Assembly (NCBI GenBank): GCA_028701715.1
Contig: JAQVQF010000146.1
Coordinates: forward strand, 1-5,684
Direction: 5' to 3'
From: Eubacteriales bacterium
GTDB taxonomy: Bacteria; Bacillota; Clostridia; Oscillospirales; CAG-382
Length of the DNA: 5,684 nt
Shown here: piece after piece, positions 1 to 4,799 of the stretch
How the letters are laid out: the number at the start of each line of letters is the position of its first letter
Numbering within the stretch: the stretch's first letter is position 1
Notes under the pieces: model-generated
The model's database searches: none
Told to the model about the DNA's origin: nothing
The model's input: the letters and a program-made list of their open reading frames with translations, nothing else
Program-made: the position numbers and the translations under genes

Positions 1-577
1 TGCCCTTGCAGCCCAAAAGCCTGAGGGAGGAAAGCTGGAAATCTATCGCTTCAAGATCAAGCATAAGGTCCTGTATCCACAGTGTGGCACGCTTGCCCAC
101 GGTGGTCGGCTGCGCCGATTGGAAATGGGTGTAGGCAAGCGTCGGCACATCCTTATAACGCCCGGCAAAATCGGAAAGCGCGGCGATACAGTTTACCGCA
201 AGCTTTTTTACAAGGTTGAGCGCGTCCTTCATGACAATTATGTCGGTGTTGTCGCCGACATAGCAGCTTGTCGCGCCCAAATGGATTATCCCCTTTGCCT
301 TGGGACAGTAGTCGCCGTAGGTGCGTATATGCGCCATGACGTCGTGGCGGAGCTTACGCTCGTATTCCGCGGCGCGGTTATAATCGATGTCGTTTATATG
401 GGAACGAAGCTCGTCGAGCTGTTCGTCGGTTATATCCAGACCAAGCTCCTTTTCGCTTTCGGCAAGCGCAACCCAGAGCTTCCTCCACGTTTGGAATTTA
501 TGGTCAGGCGAGAAAATACGCTGCATATCTCTGCCGGCGTAGCGTGAACAAAGCGGGTTTTCATATATGTCCTTCAC
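1..577 (-). CDS. purB: Adenylosuccinate lyase, N-terminal 192 residues (runs off left edge)
   Basis: Adenylosuccinate lyase of the fumarase/aspartase superfamily, cytoplasmic. It splits fumarate from SAICAR to give AICAR, and from adenylosuccinate to give AMP, so it acts in both IMP synthesis and the AMP branch. Translation opens with KDIYENPLCSRYA and a block around residues 20-47 (IFSPD, FQTWRKLW, ALAESEKELGL) typical of clostridial PurB. Seen further on: RHDVMAH at 77-83, whose His78 fits the conserved active-site His; HLGATSCYVGDNTD at 99-112; and THFQSAQPTTVGKR at 150-163, whose His151 fits the catalytic His. The family's third signature loop and the C-terminal half lie beyond the left edge. 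The start is a GTG: no in-frame ATG occurs before codon 18, residue 2 onward matches the family, and AGG lies 8 nt and AGAAAGG 12 nt upstream. It follows alaA by 49 bp with no visible terminator, so it is probably cotranscribed. Confidence 0.95.
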   Translation of the reverse strand, partial: MKDIYENPLCSRYAGRDMQRIFSPDHKFQTWRKLWVALAESEKELGLDITDEQLDELRSHINDIDYNRAAEYERKLRHDVMAHIRTYGDYCPKAKGIIHLGATSCYVGDNTDIIVMKDALNLVKKLAVNCIAALSDFAGRYKDVPTLAYTHFQSAQPTTVGKRATLWIQDLMLDLEAIDFQLSSLRLLGCKG

Positions 578-626
578 GACGGATACCTGCCTTTCTTCAA
601 ATTTATATACGGCATACAAATATGGG

Positions 627-1841
627 TTATCTTAGGTAATTTTTCATAAAACCTTCAAGACGGTACACCGCTTCCTCAAGAATTTCCACTCTCGGAAGAT
701 ATACAATGCGGAAATGGTCGGGTTTGTCCCAGTTGAAGCCGGTGCCGCAGGTGACGAGAATCTTTTCCTCGCGTAACAGCTCCAGCACGAATTTCTGGTC
801 GTTGTCTATCCTGTACATTTCCGTGTCTATCTTGGGGAAGATGTAAAACGCGGCGTCGGGCTTTTCGGCGGACATACCGGGTATGGAATTAATGGCCTTC
901 CATATAAATTCGCGCTGTTCGTAAACGCGTCCGCCCGGTTTGATAAGCTCGTCGCTCGACTGATAGCCGCCTATCGCCGTCTGGATGATGCTCTGCGCCG
1001 GCACATTCGAGCAAAGGCGCATGGAGGCAAGGAGGTTTATTCCCTCTATATAGCTTTTAGCATGTTCCTTTTCACCCGCCAGGCACATCCAGCCGCTGCG
1101 GAAGCCCGCGACACGGTGGGATTTTGACAGCCCGTTGAAGCATACCGTCAGCAGATCGGGCGCGAGAGAGGCTATCGCCGTATGCTTTTTGCCGTCGAAG
1201 ACCAGACGGTCGTATATTTCGTCCGCGAAGATGATAAGGTCGTTTTCTCTGGCGACCTGTACTATTTCCTTTAATATGTCCTCGCCGTAAAGCACTCCGG
1301 TCGGATTGTTGGGGTTTATAACGACAATTCCCTTTGTATGCTCGGTTATCTTGGACTTGATGTCGTCGATATCCGGGCTCCAGTGCTTGGCTTCGTCGCA
1401 ACGGTAGTGCACGGCGGTGCCGCCGGAAAGCACGACCGAAGCCGTCCAGAGAGGGTAGTCGGGCATCGGAATGAGTATTTCGTCGCCGCTGTCGAGCAGC
1501 CCCTGCATGGACATGGTGATAAGCTCGCTTTCGCCGTTGCCGGTGTATATGTCGTCCATGCCGACGTTGGGTATACCCCTCAGCTGGCAGTACTGCATTA
1601 TCGCCTTGCGTGCCGAAAAAAGTCCCTTTGAGTTGGAATATCCCTCCGCAGAGCGCAGATTGTAGATCATATCGACCACGACCTCGTCGGGGGCCTTGAA
1701 ATCGAAGGGCGCCGGGTTGCCTATGTTCAGCTTTAGTATGTCTATGCCGTTGGCCTCCATGCGGTTGGCTTCGTCCATGACGGGTCCGCGGATGTCGTAG
1801 CAAACGTGGTCAAGCTTATGCGATTTTTGTATTTCTCTCAT
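627..1841 (-). CDS. alaA: PLP-dependent alanine aminotransferase, AlaA type (404 aa, complete)
   Basis: Fold-type I class I/II aminotransferase, very likely glutamate-pyruvate (alanine) transaminase: pyruvate + glutamate to alanine + 2-oxoglutarate, cytoplasmic. It follows Escherichia coli AlaA as I remember it (405 aa) almost without gaps. Shared blocks are VCYDIRGPV (13-21), LKLNIGNPAPF (36-46), IYTGNGESEL (98-107), PDYPLWTA (127-134), INPNNPTG (175-182), FADEIYD (205-211), FNGLSKSHRVAGFR (235-248) and DHFRIVYLPRV near the C-terminus. Lys240 is the expected Schiff-base lysine; Asn179, Asp207 and Tyr210 fit the cofactor contacts; Arg378 fits the substrate-carboxylate arginine. The ATG at 1841 is preferred: AGGAAAGG lies 12 nt upstream and the length then matches the family. 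A TTG at 1874 would add 11 unconserved residues that translate the ribosome site itself. It lies 63 bp after pyrG and 49 bp before purB, probably in one operon. Substrate choice rests on overall similarity; other small amino or keto acids are possible. Confidence 0.93.
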   Translation of the reverse strand: MREIQKSHKLDHVCYDIRGPVMDEANRMEANGIDILKLNIGNPAPFDFKAPDEVVVDMIYNLRSAEGYSNSKGLFSARKAIMQYCQLRGIPNVGMDDIYTGNGESELITMSMQGLLDSGDEILIPMPDYPLWTASVVLSGGTAVHYRCDEAKHWSPDIDDIKSKITEHTKGIVVINPNNPTGVLYGEDILKEIVQVARENDLIIFADEIYDRLVFDGKKHTAIASLAPDLLTVCFNGLSKSHRVAGFRSGWMCLAGEKEHAKSYIEGINLLASMRLCSNVPAQSIIQTAIGGYQSSDELIKPGGRVYEQREFIWKAINSIPGMSAEKPDAAFYIFPKIDTEMYRIDNDQKFVLELLREEKILVTCGTGFNWDKPDHFRIVYLPRVEILEEAVYRLEGFMKNYLR

Positions 1842-1904
1842 AATACCGTTTTTCCTTTCCTGCGGTCCGAACAAAAAGCATTACAAGATTTTGTCTTGCC
1901 TTGT

Positions 1905-3521
1905 TCAGCCCTGTTTGTCTTTTCTGTATTTGATCGCCGCTCCGATAAAACCGGAAAACAGCGGATGAGGACGGTTCGGACGGCTTTTAAATTCGGGATG
2001 ATACTGAACACCCACAAAGAAGGGCGATTCCTCAAGCTCGACGGTTTCCACAAGCAGTCCGTCGGGCGAAAGCCCGCTTATCACAAGCCCGGCGTCCTTA
2101 AAGGCTTTTCTGTAATCGTTGTTGAATTCATAACGGTGACGGTGGCGTTCATGGATAAGCTCGCTCTTATAGCAGCGCTCCATAACCGTGCCGGGTACGA
2201 TGCGGCAGGGATAGCTTCCCAGCCTGAGCGTGCCGCCCTTGGCTATTTCGTCGCTTTGACCTTCCATGAAATCTATGACCCTGTGGGCGGAATTTTCATC
2301 GAACTCCCTTGAATTGGCGTCTGTAAGACCCAAGACGTTGCGGGCGTATTCGATGACGGCCACCTGCATTCCGAGGCATATTCCCAAATAGGGCACATTA
2401 TTCCTGCGGGCAAAGCCCGCCGCCAGAATCTTTCCCTCAATGCCTCTGTTGCCGAAACCTCCGGGGACGAGTATGCCGTCCACCGTTTCGAACAGCGTTT
2501 CATAATTTTCTGCGGTTATGGTTTCGGAATCTATCCATTCTATATTTATTTTTGAATCAAGCTTATATCCCGCGTGATTTAACGCCTCCGCCACGGAAAG
2601 ATAAGCGTCGTGCAGCTGCACATATTTTCCTACAAGACCTATGGTGACCTTGCCCTTTCTGTTTCTGATACGCCTGACAAGCTTTTCCCATTCGGCAAGG
2701 TCGGGTTCGGGGACGTCTATATAAAGTTCGCGGCATACTATGTCGGAAAGATGGGATTTTTCAAGCATAAGCGGCGCTTCGTAAAGAATCGGGATAGTGA
2801 CGTTTTCAATAACGCAGTCGGGCTTGACGTTGCAGAAGCCCGCTATCTTGCGGAATATGCTTTCGTCCTCGATATGCTCGTCGCATCTCAGAATAATTAT
2901 GTCGGGGGTTATTCCCATGCCCTGAAGCTCCTTGACGGAATGCTGTGTGGGCTTGGATTTATGCTCTCCCGACGCTTTCAGAAAAGGAACGAGGGTAACA
3001 TGTATGAAAAGGGAATTTTCGCTCCCGACCTCGTGGCCTATCTGGCGTATCGCCTCAAGGTAGGGCTGGCTTTCGATATCGCCGGTGGTGCCGCCTATTT
3101 CGGTGATGACGATATCCGCCGCGGTTTTCTTACCCACGCTGTAAACGAATCTTTTAATTTCGTCGGTTATATGGGGAATATACTGAACGGTGCTGCCGAG
3201 GTATTGTCCCTGACGTTCCTTGGATATGACGTTGGAAAACACCTTTCCGGTGGTGAGGTTGGAATATTTATTTAAATCCTCGTCGATAAATCTTTCATAA
3301 TGACCGAGGTCAAGGTCTGTTTCCGCGCCGTCATCTGTAACGTAAACCTCCCCGTGCTGGTAGGGGCTCATCGTGCCGGGGTCTACGTTGATATAGGGGT
3401 CGAGCTTCTGCGCCGCGACCTTCAGCCCGCGTGCCTTGAGCAGCCTGCCCAGCGACGCCGCGGTTATTCCTTTTCCGAGGCCGGAAACCACTCCGCCCGT
3501 CACAAAAATGTACTTTGTCAT
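1905..3521 (-). CDS. pyrG: CTP synthase, glutamine-hydrolysing (538 aa, complete)
   Basis: CTP synthase makes CTP from UTP, ATP and glutamine (or ammonia), the last step of pyrimidine nucleotide synthesis; it works as a cytoplasmic tetramer. The N-terminal amidoligase domain covers about residues 1-266, with IFVTGGVVSGLGKG at 5-18 (Lys17 in the nucleotide loop), KLDPYINVDPGTMSP at 39-53, and ETDLDLGHYERF at 67-78 (Asp71 and, later, Glu141 fit the Mg ligands). A class I glutaminase domain follows from about 292: PGGFG at 353-357 forms the oxyanion loop, GICLGMQ at 380-386 carries the nucleophile Cys382, and YHPE at 507-510 supplies His508 and Glu510. Length is usual (E. coli 545 aa). The ATG at 3521 is chosen because the family begins with M-x-KYIFVTGG and GGAAAGG lies 13 nt upstream; an in-frame ATG at 3590 would add 23 unconserved residues reading through that site. 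It is the first gene of the likely pyrG-alaA-purB operon and has a long structured upstream region that may regulate it. Confidence 0.98.
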   Translation of the reverse strand: MTKYIFVTGGVVSGLGKGITAASLGRLLKARGLKVAAQKLDPYINVDPGTMSPYQHGEVYVTDDGAETDLDLGHYERFIDEDLNKYSNLTTGKVFSNVISKERQGQYLGSTVQYIPHITDEIKRFVYSVGKKTAADIVITEIGGTTGDIESQPYLEAIRQIGHEVGSENSLFIHVTLVPFLKASGEHKSKPTQHSVKELQGMGITPDIIILRCDEHIEDESIFRKIAGFCNVKPDCVIENVTIPILYEAPLMLEKSHLSDIVCRELYIDVPEPDLAEWEKLVRRIRNRKGKVTIGLVGKYVQLHDAYLSVAEALNHAGYKLDSKINIEWIDSETITAENYETLFETVDGILVPGGFGNRGIEGKILAAGFARRNNVPYLGICLGMQVAVIEYARNVLGLTDANSREFDENSAHRVIDFMEGQSDEIAKGGTLRLGSYPCRIVPGTVMERCYKSELIHERHRHRYEFNNDYRKAFKDAGLVISGLSPDGLLVETVELEESPFFVGVQYHPEFKSRPNRPHPLFSGFIGAAIKYRKDKQG

Positions 3522-3543
3522 ATCGATAATTATACCTTTCCGT

Positions 3544-3622
3544 CCGAACCGCAAACTTTTTAACGGTTCTATATATAGAATATAGAACATTTCTATTTAT
3601 AGAACAGTTCGGTCTTGCCGAA
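3544..3622 (-). promoter_or_regulatory. Competing inverted repeats in the pyrG leader
   Basis: Reading the minus strand, four short segments can pair in alternative ways. TTCGG (3622-3618) pairs with CCGAA (3612-3608) around the loop CAAGA. GAACCG (3569-3564) pairs with CGGTTC (3551-3546). But CCGAAC (3612-3607) is also fully complementary to GTTCGG (3549-3544), which overlaps the last arm, so the first pair of hairpins and the long-range pairing exclude each other. The last arm ends three bases before the GGAAAGG ribosome site of pyrG. No U-run follows it, so any control would more likely be on translation or RNA stability than on termination. Confidence 0.35.
3567..3604. repeat. Cluster of TTCTATA/TATAGAA palindromes, possible operator
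   Basis: A perfect 14-bp palindrome TTCTATATATAGAA (3567-3580) is followed at once by another TATAGAA (3581-3587), a CAT spacer, and a near-perfect second copy TTCTATTTATAGAA (3591-3604). The two 14-mers start 24 bp apart, and ATAGAA-CAT-TTCTAT forms a third dyad across the middle. Such spacing suits a dimeric regulator binding on one DNA face, just downstream of promoter candidate P2. The sequence is AT-only apart from the G and C of each half-site, so chance or a simple RNA hairpin remains possible. I do not recognise the motif as a known operator. Confidence 0.45.
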
Positions 3623-3633
3623 ATACCGCTTTG

Positions 3634-3642
3634 TTTATACCA
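3634..3642 (-). promoter_or_regulatory. Extended -10 promoter candidate P2 for pyrG
   Basis: TGGTATAAA on the minus strand fits the extended -10 form TGnTATAAT with one mismatch in the hexamer. No good -35 hexamer lies 16-19 bp upstream, where the U-rich tail and stem of the preceding hairpin sit. The predicted start near 3627 would give a leader of about 105 nt. If real, it would drive pyrG, alaA and purB independently of P1. Confidence 0.4.
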
Positions 3643-3643
3643 T

Positions 3644-3687
3644 AAAAAAGAGATAAGGCGTCCCAGCTTATACGTTCTGCGACGCCT
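3644..3687 (-). terminator. GC-rich hairpin with U-rich tail: terminator or pyrG attenuator
   Basis: On the minus strand AGGCGTC pairs with GACGCCT (7 bp), then one G-G mismatch, then CAG with CTG, closing a 10-nt loop. TTATCTCTTTTTT follows directly. The tail is interrupted, so termination may be partial. It lies between promoter P1 and pyrG. It could stop read-through from the lipoprotein genes, end a transcript of about 140 nt from P1, or act as an attenuator. A GACGC segment upstream (3725-3721) could pair with the 5' arm instead of GACGCC. On the plus strand the same stem is followed by TGTTTTATTATT, but no plus-strand gene is nearby. Confidence 0.6.
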
Positions 3688-3791
3688 GTTTTATTATTAC
3701 ACAAGCAATACTGTTTTTCAGCGTCAAGCCTGATTTTAAGTTATTAGGTAAATCCTAAAAACCGTATCGGCTCTTTGTAAACACTTAAAAA

Positions 3792-3820
3792 ATGATACAC
3801 CAACAGATGCTTTTTGTCAA
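3792..3820 (-). promoter_or_regulatory. Near-consensus sigma-A promoter P1
   Basis: On the minus strand TTGACA (3820-3815, perfect -35) is followed by exactly 17 bp and then TATCAT (3797-3792), which differs from the -10 consensus at two positions. The predicted start is at an A or G near 3786-3784. It lies about 45 bp after the stop codon of the second lipoprotein gene, points toward pyrG, and would give a leader of roughly 265 nt containing the hairpin at 3644-3687. No GGG run occurs at the predicted start, unlike the CTP-sensed pyrG leader of Bacillus subtilis. Confidence 0.7.
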
Positions 3821-3865
3821 TATGTTTTTTTGTTTTTCGTAAATTCTTAAATCTTAAAGTCCATT

Positions 3866-4741
3866 TCAATCCGGTATGGCATAGTAGAATTTCCGATACA
3901 GATTTTCTTCCGTACCGTCTTCAAAGACCAACATACAATTCATATAGTATTCAACAACATCCAGGTCGCGGGGACGCAGGTATGCAAGTGTCTTGTCGCC
4001 TATAATTTCACAATCCTTTACTTCCTTTAATCCTTTGTCTTTATATATTTTTTTTAGCAGACCTACCGCTCCGTCTATGTATACCTCATCAGACCAGTCC
4101 GGGACACTTACTCCCTCCAGCACGCTGTTTGTATATTTAATATAATTTTGTATGTTACCATATAAATCGGTTTGAATAAGCAGTCTCATTACCACCACAT
4201 TATTTATATATTTATCATACCTTATTCCATATTTTAGACTGGAATCACCTTCAAATCCGTTATCGACCCAAGTCCATTCCTTTAAATCTATTTGTGTTTC
4301 AAGAAACTCATCCGCGATTGCTTTTGCTTGCTCTCCCGTTATATATTCAGTCTTTTTTATATAATCTTCCGGAAACCGAATAAAACGAAATGACGCTAAC
4401 TCGTTGGTGTATTTATCAAAAGTTAATGAAATATCTCTACCAGACCAGTATGTTGTTTCTACCTCTTTTAAAGTATATAAATAACGTGTGTTTTCATAAT
4501 CGGCAGTTATTGTATATCCATGTATTTCGAATGTAGCTGATTTTTCAACGTCATCTTCAACTTTGGTTTCATAACCCATATAGTCTATCATATATTCTTC
4601 ATTATATAAGTCCGGATTATCTCTAAAATGACTGTCACTTACCAAAACTAAAGGCTCTTCGGGCGGTTTATCGTCTTTTTCACATCCGCTTAAACCGAAA
4701 AGTATTATACCTGTCATTAATATGGCTATTATTTTCTTCAT
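3866..4741 (-). CDS. Putative lipoprotein of unknown function, copy 1 (291 aa)
   Basis: I do not recognise a named family. The N-terminus is a lipoprotein signal peptide: KK, a hydrophobic stretch at 4-17, and lipobox LSGC with Cys20 as the expected lipidation site, so the mature protein should be anchored on the outer face of the cytoplasmic membrane. An acidic, Pro-containing linker (EKDDKPPEEP, 21-30) follows, then a soluble domain rich in Tyr, Asp and Glu with no second membrane segment. Residues about 134-200 (TGEQAKAIADEFL, then YDKYINNVVVM, then QTDLYGNIQNY) resemble the helix-then-strand pattern of PepSY/YcdB-like extracellular domains; this is only an inference. The ATG at 4741 has AGGAG 8 nt upstream; a GTG at 4750 overlaps that site and is rejected. 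It follows its paralogue by 58 bp without a visible terminator, so both are probably one transcript. Base composition is much more AT-rich than in pyrG-alaA-purB. Confidence 0.85.
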   Translation of the reverse strand: MKKIIAILMTGIILFGLSGCEKDDKPPEEPLVLVSDSHFRDNPDLYNEEYMIDYMGYETKVEDDVEKSATFEIHGYTITADYENTRYLYTLKEVETTYWSGRDISLTFDKYTNELASFRFIRFPEDYIKKTEYITGEQAKAIADEFLETQIDLKEWTWVDNGFEGDSSLKYGIRYDKYINNVVVMRLLIQTDLYGNIQNYIKYTNSVLEGVSVPDWSDEVYIDGAVGLLKKIYKDKGLKEVKDCEIIGDKTLAYLRPRDLDVVEYYMNCMLVFEDGTEENLYRKFYYAIPD

Positions 4742-4749
4742 GGTGTACA

Positions 4750-4754
4750 CTCCT
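4750..4754 (-). promoter_or_regulatory. Ribosome binding site of lipoprotein copy 1
   Basis: AGGAG, 8 nt before the ATG at 4741. It decides the start: the alternative GTG codon at 4750 shares its first base with this site, and starting there would put MYT before the otherwise identical signal peptide seen in the paralogue. Confidence 0.75.
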
Positions 4755-4799
4755 AACTAAGTTTTCGGTCTGATTTGGCTCGGGGAATATTATCCTTTA

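Larger units (their letters stand above)
3522..3865. other. 344-bp structured intergenic region upstream of pyrG
   Basis: This stretch between the second lipoprotein gene and pyrG has no credible reading frame on either strand, and I see no tRNA, insertion sequence or CRISPR repeat in it. It is AT-rich with isolated GC-rich stems. In minus-strand order it holds a near-consensus sigma-A promoter (3820-3792), a small inverted repeat TTAGG/CCTAA, a GC-rich hairpin with a U-rich tail (3687-3644), an extended -10 candidate (3642-3634), a short hairpin TTCGG/CCGAA (3622-3608), AT palindromes (3604-3567) and a hairpin GAACCG/CGGTTC (3569-3546) before the pyrG ribosome site. Such length and structure are more than a plain promoter needs. 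Confidence 0.85.

Noticed and set aside
119..547. Plus-strand open frame of 142 codons
   Set aside because: It lies wholly inside purB on the opposite strand, and its protein resembles nothing. The minus-strand frame carries clear PurB motifs.
1072..1803. Second minus-strand frame of 243 codons
   Set aside because: It is a shifted frame inside alaA giving an Arg/His-rich product, a common artefact of GC-rich codons. alaA itself is intact.
1842..1874. Upstream TTG start for alaA
   Set aside because: It gives 11 extra unconserved residues that include the AGGAAAGG site. The ATG at 1841 gives the family length.
1876..1898. Possible terminator between pyrG and alaA
   Set aside because: The stem CAAGA/TCTTG is only 5 bp and AT-rich, and the T-run starts about 6 nt later; it is unlikely to end transcription efficiently.
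2610..3275. Plus-strand open frame of 221 codons
   Set aside because: It is antisense to the most conserved part of pyrG, with no convincing ribosome site or family signal.
3522..3590. Upstream in-frame ATG for pyrG at 3590
   Set aside because: The extra 23 residues translate the palindromes and ribosome site, and CTP synthases start directly at the KYIFVTGG motif.
3582..3612. LexA-like box around the GAAC and GTTC motifs
   Set aside because: The GAAC and GTTC half-sites do not have the four-base spacing of the Bacillus-type LexA box, and the nearby genes are not SOS genes.
3780..3792. B. subtilis-type CTP-sensing pyrG leader with reiterative G addition
   Set aside because: The predicted transcript start region reads TTTTTAAGTG on the minus strand, without the GGG run the mechanism needs; P2 also lacks it.
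3814..4005. Plus-strand 63-codon frame across the end of lipoprotein copy 1
   Set aside because: It is antisense to the conserved C-terminus of the lipoprotein, low in complexity at its start and without family resemblance.
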